DNA of 27,805 nucleotides, taken from the IMG/VR virus record IMGVR_UViG_3300032285_001935, positions 1-27,805 of that record; one strand, 5' to 3'. Source of the stretch: a virus. This document shows, piece after piece, positions 6,581-19,000 of this stretch. The notes beneath the pieces were generated by a model. That model saw only the letters and a list, made by a program, of their open reading frames with translations. It ran no database searches and had not been told where the DNA came from. Within the stretch, counting starts at the first letter, position 1; each line of letters opens with the position of its first letter. A program made the translations under genes and the position numbers.

Positions 6581-9500
6581 ATGAGTTCAACAGATAGACA
6601 AAATAATTTGCTAATATCGGAAGATTGGAAAAAGATCTATCAGAGTTTCCGAAACGCTGATTTTCAAAGTTATGATTTTGAAAATTTACGCAGAACTATG
6701 ATTCAATATCTACGTACTAATTTTCCTGAAGATTTTAACGATTATATTGAGTCTAGCGAATACCTTGCCCTAATTGACCTTATTGCGTTCTTGGGCCAAA
6801 GCATAGCTTTCCGTGTTGACTTAAATGCTCGTGAAAATTTCTTAGAGCTTGCTAGTCGTCGTGACAGTGTACTACGTCTAGCACGATTAATCAGCTATAA
6901 TGCTAAAAGAAATATAGCCGCTAACGGATTACTTAAGATTACGACAGCGCAAACAACTGAAACAGTTATTGATAGCAATGGTCGCAATATTGCTAATCAG
7001 GTTATTTCTTGGAACGATCCTAGCAATACCAACTGGTATGATCAATTTATCAAGGTTATCAATGCGGCACTACCGCAATCACAGCAGTTTGGTAGCCCGT
7101 CAGCATCAGATACGATTTATGGAATTCCGACAAGTCAATATAGATTTAATGCAACTAATACTAATGTTCCTATATTTGGATTCACTAGTAGTGTTGCCGG
7201 CCGTTCAATGAACTTTGAAATTACTAGTACTACATTCAAAGGTCAAAATTACATTTACGAAGAAGCTCCAAAAGTTGGTAATAAGCCAGCATGTGTTTAT
7301 AGAGAAGACGGCCACGGTGCAGGTAGTGCCGGCACTGGTTTCTTTTTTAACTTTACCCAAGGTAATTTACAAGCAGGTCAATTTACAGTATCTCAACCAA
7401 GTAGTAACGAAAGTATCGATGTAGCAACAGCAAACATCAACAATAGTGACGTCTGGTTATACACATTGAACCAAGACGGTATCGAAAGCGATCTGTGGAC
7501 ACAGGTTAGTTCTACAACTGGCAACAATATTATCTATAATAGTTTGAATAAGTCAATTAAAAATATCTATACTGTGGTAACTCGTGTAAACGATCAAATC
7601 AGTCTAGCATTTAGTGACGGCACATTTGGTAATCTTCCGTTAGGATCTTTTAGAACTTATTACAGAGTAAGCAATGGATTAACTTATGTTGTTAATCCTG
7701 CCGATATTAGAAATATCAGTATAACAATTCCATATACATCAGCTGCCGGCAAAGCCGAATCATTAACTCTAACATTGGGACTAGCATCGTCGGTTAGTAA
7801 TGCTACTGCAACAGAAGATAATGTTTCTGTTAAGACCAATGCTCCGCAAACATATTATACACAGAATCGTATGATAACCGGTGAGGACTATAACATTAGT
7901 CCGCTTGCCGCATCGCAACAAGTTGCTAAAGTTAAAAGTGTTAATAGAACTAGTAGCGGTATTAGTAGATATTTTGATCTATCAGATCCCACTGGAAAGT
8001 ACAGCAGTACAAATCTATTTGCTGATGACGGAGTAATTTATCAAGACTTCTACACTGATTCAGGAACCCAATTTAATTATGTAACTAAAACTGATATCCA
8101 GGGAGTTATATATAATCGAATCGCTGATCTATTGGCAAGTCCAGACTTGGCTAATTTTTATTATAATAATTTTGTTAATTTCTTAACAGCAAGTCTTAAC
8201 ATTGCTTGGTATAAAACTACATCTGATTCAGTATCGTCAACAGGATACGTAGGCGATATAGTTGATGCCGGAGCATATAAGGTTGGTTCTTATACCAATA
8301 CCGACTTAAAATATCTTACAAAAGGCTCTCTAATTAAATTTACAGCGCCAACCGGACAATACTTTAATACAAATAATGCCAATGCATTAGTCACCGGAAC
8401 AGCAACAGTTCCTGGTGCATCTAGTTACATTTGGGCAGAAGTTGTAAGTGTAAGCGGTGACGGTACTGCTAATAACACTGGTAAACTAACGTCAGGACTT
8501 GGTCCGATAACTTTAAATCAACCTATACCATCTGGTGCAGTCCTTTCAAAATTGCTACCGCAACTAACAACTTCTATTAATTCAACTGTTATTACAACAA
8601 TGATAGATTTGATTTTTGCGAATAAACCATTTGGTCTAAGATACAATGCCGCAATTCAAACTTGGCAAATTATTTACGAAGCTAATCTTAATATATCATC
8701 TGCTTTTAGTCTTGGCAACCAAGGTGACACTACAAACACTCAACAGGATGCTAGCTGGTTGTTATTGTTTACTACTAACAACGTATTCTATACTGTTACT
8801 ACACGATTATTAAGATATGTTTTTGAAAGTAACAAGCAGGTTCGTTTTTACTTTGATAGTACTAATCCTATATACGATAGTTCTACAGGTAAAGTTATAT
8901 CTGATCAAATTAATGTATTAAGCATAAACACTCAGCCTGATGCAACTTCAGCATTTACTAGAGACCAAAAATGGAAAGTAGTAAAAGAGTATGTAGGTGT
9001 TGATGGATATATCGATAATAAAAAAATAGTAATTAGTTTTAGCGAAGATACTGATAACGGTGTGATCCAAGATCCGGAAACATTTTTAAACATTGTTGCT
9101 CCTACGACTAATGCGTTAACAAAGTATGTTATTCAACAACGCTATCTGTTAAATGACGGACAAGAAGAATATCAATATATCAGTAATGCAAATAATACAG
9201 TGGTAATTGCTCCTACTCAATCATCAATACTAACTACATTGACCACATATCCAGACGGACAATATTTTTACTTTGTTGATACTAAGGTAGTTAAAAAATT
9301 AAATCTATCAACAGCCGCACTAGTTCCTACTTTAGATTATAAGGTATTTGTAGGTAGAGATAATTTAAAATTCCAGTATACTCATAGTGCTGATTACAAT
9401 TCTCGTATTGATCCGAGTGCTAGTAATATAATTGATGTGTACATTTTAACTAAAAATTATGATACATCTTTTAGACAATGGTTGTCTAATAATTCTTTAA

Positions 9501-10045
9501 CACTGCCATTGCCTCCAAGCTCGGACGAATTGTATAATTTATTAGCACCAAGTCTAAACTTGATTAAATCAATAAGTGATGAAATTGTATATCATCCTGT
9601 GTCATATAAATTGCTGTTTGGTGCATCTGCTGGTAGAGAAGTACAGGCAACATTTAAAGTAACTAAAAATTCTAGTAGTGTTATATCGGATAATGATATT
9701 AAGGCAAGAGTTGTAACGGCACTTAATACATTCTTCGCATTAGATAATTGGGATTTTGGAGATACTTTTTATTTTACAGAACTATCAACTTATGTTATGA
9801 ATCAACTAGCACCAGACATTACTAATTTTGTTATAGTGCCGTTGCAAAGTGATTTATATTTTGGTAGTCTATTCCAGATAGCGTGTCCAAGCAACCAGAT
9901 CTTTATTAATGGTGCAACCGTTGATAATATTGAAATCATTTCAGGCATTACTGGGGCAAACATCAGAACAGTTACTGGTTCTGCATTAAACTCAGTATCG
10001 TCAAATCAAAATGTAACTAGTGCAAATTATGGAGCAACAAATTAA
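6581..10045 (+). CDS. 6: gp6-like baseplate wedge protein (enlarged)
   Basis: This 1154-residue wedge protein is of the T4 gp6/Baseplate-J type, which forms the ring of wedges around the hub and controls baseplate opening. The N-terminal region, with NFPEDFNDYIESSEYLALID and FLGQSIAFRVDLNARENFLE, is strongly gp6-like. MITGEDYNISPL (from 431) and QQVAKVKSVNRTSSG mark the middle domain. The C-terminus has DNWDFGDTFYFTELSTYV (from 1055) and LYFGSLFQIACPSNQIFING, also typical. T4 gp6 has 660 residues; the additional mass is mainly beta-rich sequence inserted at about residues 480-950. GGGAT lies seven bases before the ATG. The stop overlaps the start of the next gene (TAATG), implying coupled translation. 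Confidence 0.88.
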   Translation: MSSTDRQNNLLISEDWKKIYQSFRNADFQSYDFENLRRTMIQYLRTNFPEDFNDYIESSEYLALIDLIAFLGQSIAFRVDLNARENFLELASRRDSVLRLARLISYNAKRNIAANGLLKITTAQTTETVIDSNGRNIANQVISWNDPSNTNWYDQFIKVINAALPQSQQFGSPSASDTIYGIPTSQYRFNATNTNVPIFGFTSSVAGRSMNFEITSTTFKGQNYIYEEAPKVGNKPACVYREDGHGAGSAGTGFFFNFTQGNLQAGQFTVSQPSSNESIDVATANINNSDVWLYTLNQDGIESDLWTQVSSTTGNNIIYNSLNKSIKNIYTVVTRVNDQISLAFSDGTFGNLPLGSFRTYYRVSNGLTYVVNPADIRNISITIPYTSAAGKAESLTLTLGLASSVSNATATEDNVSVKTNAPQTYYTQNRMITGEDYNISPLAASQQVAKVKSVNRTSSGISRYFDLSDPTGKYSSTNLFADDGVIYQDFYTDSGTQFNYVTKTDIQGVIYNRIADLLASPDLANFYYNNFVNFLTASLNIAWYKTTSDSVSSTGYVGDIVDAGAYKVGSYTNTDLKYLTKGSLIKFTAPTGQYFNTNNANALVTGTATVPGASSYIWAEVVSVSGDGTANNTGKLTSGLGPITLNQPIPSGAVLSKLLPQLTTSINSTVITTMIDLIFANKPFGLRYNAAIQTWQIIYEANLNISSAFSLGNQGDTTNTQQDASWLLLFTTNNVFYTVTTRLLRYVFESNKQVRFYFDSTNPIYDSSTGKVISDQINVLSINTQPDATSAFTRDQKWKVVKEYVGVDGYIDNKKIVISFSEDTDNGVIQDPETFLNIVAPTTNALTKYVIQQRYLLNDGQEEYQYISNANNTVVIAPTQSSILTTLTTYPDGQYFYFVDTKVVKKLNLSTAALVPTLDYKVFVGRDNLKFQYTHSADYNSRIDPSASNIIDVYILTKNYDTSFRQWLSNNSLTLPLPPSSDELYNLLAPSLNLIKSISDEIVYHPVSYKLLFGASAGREVQATFKVTKNSSSVISDNDIKARVVTALNTFFALDNWDFGDTFYFTELSTYVMNQLAPDITNFVIVPLQSDLYFGSLFQIACPSNQIFINGATVDNIEIISGITGANIRTVTGSALNSVSSNQNVTSANYGATN

Positions 10046-13000
10046 TGGCCATCAGTAATAATCCAAATGGTACCAACTCGGTTGCTGTAAATTTTCTACC
10101 AAATTTTTATAAAACTGAAGCAAATAAAAAATTCTTACAAGCTACTGTTGATCAAATAGTTCAACCTGGTGCTGTAAAAAAGATTAATGGATTTATTGGT
10201 CGAAAGACTGCTAAAGCCGCAGTAGGCAATGATGTTTATATCGATGCGCCTACAGCTCAACGACAGAATTATCAACTTGAACCTAGTTTTACTGTTAAAG
10301 ATACATTAGGAAATCCTACATTCTTTAAAGATTATCAAGACTATATTAATCAAATAAATGTATTCGGCGGCAATACCGCGAATCATGCAAGACTTAACGA
10401 GCAAGAATTTTATAGCTGGGATCCGCACATTGACTGGGACAAGTTTGTTAATTTTCAAAACTACTATTGGCTTCCATACGGCCCTGATACTATTAAGATA
10501 TTTGGTCAACAAAAAGCGATTACAAGTACATATACTGTTGAACTTCAAACTGAAGGTTCGGATTATCAATACTTGTTTACTCCTAACGGGTTAACTCCAA
10601 ATCCTGTATTAACATTATACAGAGGTCAAACATACATATTTGAAATTACTAGTCCAGGAAATCCTTTCAGCATCAAAGTCAACAGAAACATAGGTAAATT
10701 TGATAGATATACTGACGGTGTGACTGGCGGCGGAGTTGTTGACGGAAAAATTACATTTGAAGTACCAGCAAATGCTCCTAGTATTTTGTATTATCAAAGT
10801 GAAACTGATAGAAACTTAGGCGGTGTCATTAAGATTCTTGATATAAAAGAAGATACTTATATTGACATAGAAGCAGATATATTAGGAAAAAAGACCTATA
10901 CACTAACGAACGGTCTAGCATTATCAAACGGAATGAAAGTATCGTTTGGCGGAAATGTTTCACCGGCAAAATATGCTACCGGAGAATATTATGTTGAAGG
11001 TGTCGGATCTTCTATTAAACTAATTAATAAAAATATTCTTGAAGTTATTACAACATATACTGTAACAGAAGCGGTATATTTTGATAGTATTCCTTTTGAC
11101 ACTCAACCATTTAGTGATTCTTCTAATTTTGCATCAACAAAAGATTACTTAACTATAAGTCGTGCAAGCAGAGATCATAATCCTTGGAGCAGATACAATC
11201 GTTGGTTCCATAAAGATACGATCGAATCTACTGCGGCATATCTAGGTCAAACAATTACATTAGATCAAGCATCTCGTGCAGTTCGTCCTATTATTGAATT
11301 TAATGCAGATTTAAAATTATTTAATTTTGGAACTCTAGCAGTTGATGATGTGGATGTTATTGATACATTTACTAAAGATGTGTTTTCTACTATTGAAGGT
11401 AGTCGAGGATACAATATCGACGGAGTAGCTTTAGCAGACGGTCAACTAATATTATTCACCGCCGATACTGATCGACTAGTAAAAAATAATATATACCGAG
11501 TAACATTTACAAACATATTAGGCTATAGACAGATCCATCTAGAGCCGGTAACACAGCCAACAGTAAACAATGTAGTATTGATTAAACAGGGTAAAAAGAA
11601 TCAAGGCCAGATGTACTGGTATGATGGTACTACATGGAAATTATCTCAACAGAAAACAACTACGAATCAAGCTCCGCTATTTGACATAGTTGATAAAAAT
11701 AAAATTTCATACGGTGATGCTGATACATACCCTGGTACAAACTTTATTGGTACTTCAATTTTTAGTTATAAGATAGCATCAGCCGGTCTTACTGATTCAA
11801 ATCTTGGATTTAAATTAACGTATAAAAATATTAATAATATCGGAGATATTGTTTTTAATTTTACACTAGCAACAGATACTTTTCAGTACAAACTATCTAC
11901 TACTACTGCTTTAAAAACAGTATTAATTAAAGTAGGATACCTAGTAACACAGGATTATGCTGGCAATTTAGTTTATCAAAACGGATGGCAAAAATCTTCA
12001 GTTACTACAGCTCAAGCAGGTGTTCGAGTTTATAAAAATAGTAACCTTGTAAATAATTTTCCGATTGATATATTTGATAATGTCGATAACCTCTCAGACT
12101 TAACAGTAAGAGTATATGTAAACGGTATCCGTCTAGATACTAATAAGTGGACATTAGTTGATACACCGGTATTTAAACAAGTTAAACTAACAACTGACAT
12201 TGCAAAATCTGATGTATTAACTATTAAAACATTTGCAAAACAGCCAATTAACAGTAACGGATATTATGAAATTCCTGTTAATCTACAAAATAATCCTATG
12301 AATGATGAGATAGGAGATTTTACTCTTGGCGAAGTCATTGACCATGTTAGTTCTATAGTTGAAAATTTAATAACATTCTCTGGAATATATCCTGGCGCAA
12401 GTAATTTAAGAGACCTTGGAAACATAACTCCATATGGTACTAAATTTGTACAACATAGTGGTCCAGCAAGTTTATCTATCTATCATACTACTAGTGAAAT
12501 TAATAATATTGTTCGCGCGATTGAAAAAAATCGCGAAGATTACAGTAACTTTAAGAAAAATTTTGTTAGTATTGCAACACAACTAGGAGTTGATTCAAAT
12601 CCTGTAGATCAAGTTGACATGATTTTAAATCGTATCAATAAAGATAAGCCAACAACGTTCTCTTATTACTTTAGCGATATGGTTCCATACGGATCATTTG
12701 TAGAGACTGTGTTAACCGTAGTTGATTATAGAATTAAAACCTATCCGTTAACGACCGTATTTAATTTAGACAAGTTATCAAATCAAGCAGTGGGCGTTTA
12801 CCTTAATGGTTTTGATGCACAAACAGGCACGCAATTACTGTATGGTAAAGACTATACATTTGATCAACAAGGCTTTATTGTACTAACTGATACTGTACCC
12901 TTACACAATAATGATACCATCACTATTAGAGAATATGATAATACTGATGGATCATTCGTACCAGAAACTCCGACTAAACTAGGCATATGGCCAAAATATG

Positions 13001-16000
13001 AACCTAAGATTTATTTAGATACAAGTTTTGTTACGCCTACTATGATGATACAAGGTCATGATGGTAGTCAAGTAGCGGCTTACAATGACTATCGAGATGC
13101 TATTTTATTAGAATTAGAAAAACGCATTTATAATAATATTAAAGTTGAATACAATACAAGCATTTATGATATTGCCGATACTATTCCTAGCTATAATAGA
13201 ACTAATGCATATAGTATTGATGAATTTAATAATGTATTAGCACCAAGTTTTTATAAATGGGCAACTTTAGTTGATAAAGATTTTACCAAACCCTTAAACT
13301 ACGATCTTAATAACAGTTTCACTTATAACTATGCAGGACACTCTGCACCTGATGGTACTACTGTGCCAGGCTATTGGAGAGGAATATACAGATGGTTATT
13401 AGATACTGATCGTCCTCATATTTGTCCTTGGGAAATGTTAGGGTTTACTGAGCAACCTACATGGTGGACAAGTTTGTATGGTCCGGCACCATACACTAGA
13501 GATAATCGAGTTATGTGGAAAGACATTGCTGATGGTGTAGTTCGTCAGCCAGGAGTTCCTGCAATAACCTTAACAAAATATGTTAAGCCTTTCTTACTTG
13601 ATCATATTCCGGTTGACGACAATGGTAAACTTCTTAGTCCGTTGATTTCGGGCCTTGCAAGAGGAACTGTTACACAACAAACTGACAGTGATTTTGTATT
13701 CGGCGATGTTGGACCTGTAGAGTCTGCTTGGAGAAAGAGTAGTCACTTTCCTTTCAGTGTTATCTTAACATCAATGTTGTTGACTCCGGCTAAAACTTTT
13801 GGTCTATTGTTAGATAGATCAAGAATCGTACGTAACCTAGCAGGTCAGCTAGTTTATTCAGATACTAATTTAAGAATTAAGCCATCGGCTATTTTACTTC
13901 CTAACGTTACTGCTAGTGAGAATAGAGTTCAAACCGCAGGTATTATCAATTATCTTATCAATTATATTCTAAGTGATAATTTAAAATCTTATACAGCATA
14001 CCAGTATGATTTAACAAATCTAGCACCACAGATCAGCTATCGTGTCGGCGGTTTCACTAGCAAACAAAAATTTAATTTATTACTAGATTCGAGAACATAT
14101 GCATCGTCGAATGTAGTGTTTATACCACAAGATGATTATAATATTATTCTTAACAGTTCAAGCCCTGTTAAGAAAATAGTATACAGCGGAGTAATTGTTA
14201 CCAAGGTAACTGCTGGATACGAAGTTAAAGGATATAGCCAAACACAGCCATTCTTTAAATATTATCAATATACACAATCTGGTGTAACAATTAATGTTGG
14301 CGGTATATCTGAAAAATTTAACACATGGACTACATTGCACGATTATGCAGTAGGTACTATTGTTAAACTAGCTCAACAATATTATCGAGTATTAGTTAAT
14401 CATACCACTACTACAGTATTTGAACCTAAATATTATCAAGCTCTTAGTAGTCTACCTATTACTGGCGGACGTGATGCTACTTTTAGAAAGCTATGGGATA
14501 GAACTAAAGAACTAGTAGCACCTTACGGAACAACATTTAATAGTGTTCAAGAAGTTGTTGATTTCTTATTAGGCTACGGCGAGTATCTAAAAGATCAAGG
14601 TTTTGTATTTGACGAATTTAATAAAAATCTTGGAACTGTAACTAATTGGGAAACTAGCGCCAAAGAATTTATGTTCTGGACTACACAGAATTGGAGTTCA
14701 GGTGCAGACAAGTGGACCGATTGGAGACCAAATGTCGCTGTGCCATTTAATTTAATTGTAAAGTATAATGGGGATTATTATCGTTCTATAAGAAATGTAG
14801 AAGCTAGTTCAACCTTCGATCCAACAAATTTTATTAAATTAGATAATTTAAGTACAGTTGGAAGTGGAGTTATTAGTCTTAGCCCTAGTGCTGATAAGAT
14901 TACATTTAATACTACCCTAGCAGTTGTAGATGATATTGGTAATCAATTCAACGGGTATGAAATTTTTAAAGTAGACGGTACACCTTTAGAAAAATCGTAT
15001 ATTAATTCTTTTAGAAGTGACAATGCAGTCAGCTATAGTTCTACGACTAATGATGGCATATACGGCGCAAGTTTTTATCTAATACAAAAAGAACAAGTAG
15101 TATTGTTAAACAATTCAACTATGTTTAATGATACTATCTATAGTCCTGCGAGCGGATATAGACAAGAACGAATCACAGTAGCTGGTTATGTAAGTGTTGG
15201 ATGGACTGGTGGCTTTGATGCTCCTGGGTTTGTATTTGACGAAGCTGTAATTACAGAATGGCAACCGTGGAAAGATTATAACATTGGTGAAGTTGTAAAA
15301 TACGGTCAATATTATTTGCAAGCAGATCCTAAGGGTAATTTTGTACCAGGTGCAGAAATGCTAGATCAAACTCAATGGTTAAAGTTATCTAGTAAACCAT
15401 CTTCTAAACTTATTCCTAACTGGACCTATAAGGCTGCACAATTTACTGACTTCTATAGTTTAGATAGTGATAACTTTGATGCAACACAACAACAGGTTGC
15501 CCAACATTTAATCGGATATCAAAAGCGTTCATACCTTGATAATATTATCAAAGATGATGTAAGTGAATTCAAGTTCTATCAAGGAATGATTCGTGAAAAA
15601 GGTACACAAAACGTTCTTAACAAATTGTTTGATGTACTAAGTGCTGACGGAAAAGAAAGTTTAACATTCAAAGAAGAGTGGGCTATTCGATTAGGTCAAT
15701 ATGGTGCTAGTGGAGCATTTGAAAATATTGAATTTGTATTAGATGAAGCACAATTTAAAATTAATCCGCAAGGTTTTTATCTAGTTAGTCAACCAGACTC
15801 TAATGCACTTGACTATATTATTAGACAAACACCAAACAATGTTTATTTAAAACCTCTAGGATATTCTAGTACACCTTGGCCTGTATTAGAAAATTATCAA
15901 CCTTATCTTCGTAGTGCAGGTTATGTTAGAGCCTCTGAAGTATTTGTCTCATTAAAAACTATATCTGATATTGTAAATTATGATGTAACTTATTTTAATA

Positions 16001-19000
16001 ACGGATCTTATGTATCGTGTGCGTTTGAAGGCACTAGTTGGAATGTATATAGATTTACAGATGTTAATTTTAAAGTTACTACTATTACATACGACAACAA
16101 CGTATTAACTATCACTCTCCGTGATATAGTTACATTAAAAGTTGATACTTGGATCGGTATATCACAGACTACAAACATTAATGGTTTTTATAAAATAACT
16201 AGTATAACTTTAAATTCGTTTACAGTAAGTGCATCGCCTACTAGTTGGTCAACATTTACTGAACAATCAAAAGTAATCATATATGCATTATTAAGCCAGC
16301 GCACTGCTTCTATCAATAACATTGATGATATTATTCCTCGAAAACTCACTGCTGGTGAACGTTTATGGACCGATGATAGTGGCGATGGCACCTGGGCGAC
16401 ATGGACTTATAATCCTGTATACACGCAGACAAAATTCTTTAACTCTACACCAGCTACTGGATTAAATTATGGTAGAGCTGTAGCAATCAATGCGACAGGT
16501 AACATCCTTGGTGTTTCTACTGCTAACGGTGATATTGTAACTTGGGATAAGGCAAGTGTTAAAACTCCTTGGATCCAACGACAACTGGTAACTAAGCCCT
16601 ATGTTACTAATCAAGTAACACTGGCTAACTTATATGCAACTGTAATGGCATTTAGTAATGACGGCCTTTGGTTAGCCACTGGCAGTCCAGGAGTTGGATA
16701 TGCATACACAAGATATAAAGGCGTATACTCTAGTTCAACTTATTATGTAGTTGGCGACATTGTAGCAACAGCTTACCCTACATCACAAGAAACAGACTTC
16801 TTGGATAGAGTGAGCCAATTGACTGATCAATTTAGTATAAATTCTAATGTAGCAGGATACCCATGGGGTGTAACATTGCCACTTGGTCAAAATACATATG
16901 ATCAACTGATTCTATTGTCTCCGGTAACAACTGCATCGATACCTAACTTTACTAGTTTAGTAACACTTGCTTATTCAGTAAAAACAGCATACCTTACCTG
17001 GCAATCAGTAAGAGCTAATGCATATTTTTATAGAGCACTAGCAAATACACAAAATCATGCACCTGCTACCGGTCAGCAGTCAAATACCTATTGGGAAAGT
17101 ATACCGTATATTCCAGTTGATGATGCAGGAACAAACAGCGGACTAGTAGCACAGGGTGTTGTGCATCTTTATAAGAAAGACCCGGACAATATTTACACGT
17201 TAGTGGATTCTTTTGTTAGCCCAAACCCTACAGCTAGCGAACTATTTGGTTCAAGTATAAAATTCTTTACTTCAACGACAAATGGATTTACAGATCAACT
17301 TATAATAGGAGCACCGGGTACTAGTAATGTATATAATTTTGCTTTTGGTTCTGTTAAAGAAACATCAACAGCATTTAATCCGGTTGGAACAGTCGGGGGA
17401 ATTATTGTTGTAACCTCTACAGCAGGCATCTTACCAGGTATGACAGTTAATGGTACTGGATTTACCAGCGGCCAAACTGTATCAGCTGTTATTAATTCTA
17501 AGACTTTACAACTAAGCGGAAGTCCTGACAGCACTCCGAATGGTGTTTTAACATTCAGTGTTACTGGTTGGTTCTTTACTGACTATCAAAAATCTACAAT
17601 ATATACTGTTCCAACTAGTAGAAATTTTGGAGCTAGCGTAGTAGTCAGCGGAGACTATAAATCTGCATACGCATTATCAGCAGTTAACGGAATAAATCCA
17701 GGTACAGTCGTAATAGTATACAATAATACCTATCAAAAAATAACGGGTACCGGTATAGCATTTGGTTCATCAGTAGCACTTTCAAATGATGGCACTTATC
17801 TAGTAATATCTGATCCTTTAGCAAGTGGCACAAGTGTTAACCAAGGATCAGTTTATATCTATAAACTAGTTAGTAACACGTATTCATTATATCAAACTAT
17901 TGTAAATCATAATCCGGAAAATTCTGGATTCTTTGGTAGCAAAGTTGCGTTCATGACAGACAACACTCTAGTAGTTTATAGCTCAAGTGGTGATACTGTT
18001 AATGAAATGACGTTTGACCAAACTCAAACATCTTTTGATAAAAAGAGTACTACATTTATTACTAGACATATTGATAGTGGTAAGGTAGACATCTACGACA
18101 ACTATTCAACTAAGTGGGTCTTTAGCGAATCGTTATCAACTACTAATACACTAAATGATGGCTACGGTACTGGCTTCGCAGTAGGATTAAATCACATTAT
18201 TGTAGGTGCTCCTACTACACTTGATCAAACATTATCTTCAGGTGCGGTATATGATTATTACAAACTTCCTGGTAAATTTACCTGGACAAAAACACATACT
18301 GAAATCGTAAAACCAGATGTATCAAAAATTAAAAGAGCATTCTTATATAATAGAACTACTGGCGAGCTAATCAAACACTTAGATGTTATTGATCCGTTGC
18401 AGGGCAAAATAGCAGGACCAGCTAGCGAAGAGATTACATTTAGTTCTTTCTATGATCCAGCAGAATATACTATAGGCGATGATACTGTAACTATAAATGC
18501 AGACAAGCCATGGACCACTAAACAGGTAGGAAAATTATGGTGGGATCTAAGAACAACCAAGTTCATTGATCCGTATGACGGAGACGTTGTTTACAGAACT
18601 AGCAATTGGAATACCTTAGCAACTGGTGCATCTGTCGATATCTATGAGTGGGTATCAAGTGCATACAAACCAGCTGACTGGGACAACCTAGCTGATACCG
18701 AAGCAGGCCTTGCTAAAAATATCAGTGGCAAGAGTTTATATGGTAATACTTCATATAGTGTCAGCCAGACATACGATACAATAAGCCAGACATATAGAAA
18801 TGTTTATTATTTCTGGGTTAAAAATAAAACTATCGTTCCAAATGTACCTGGTAGATATATCTCAGCATCAGAAGTTGCATCGTTAATTTCAAATCCAAGA
18901 GGTCAGGGTTATGAATACTTGTCGTTGACTGGAATTAATTCATTCAATCTTACAAATGCCAAATCAATGTTGACCGCAGATAGTGTTGTACTATCAGTTG

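Noticed and set aside
16188-17534. Minus strand open frames opposite the propeller region
   Set aside because: They are short, have no ribosome sites, and lie opposite well-patterned coding repeats.
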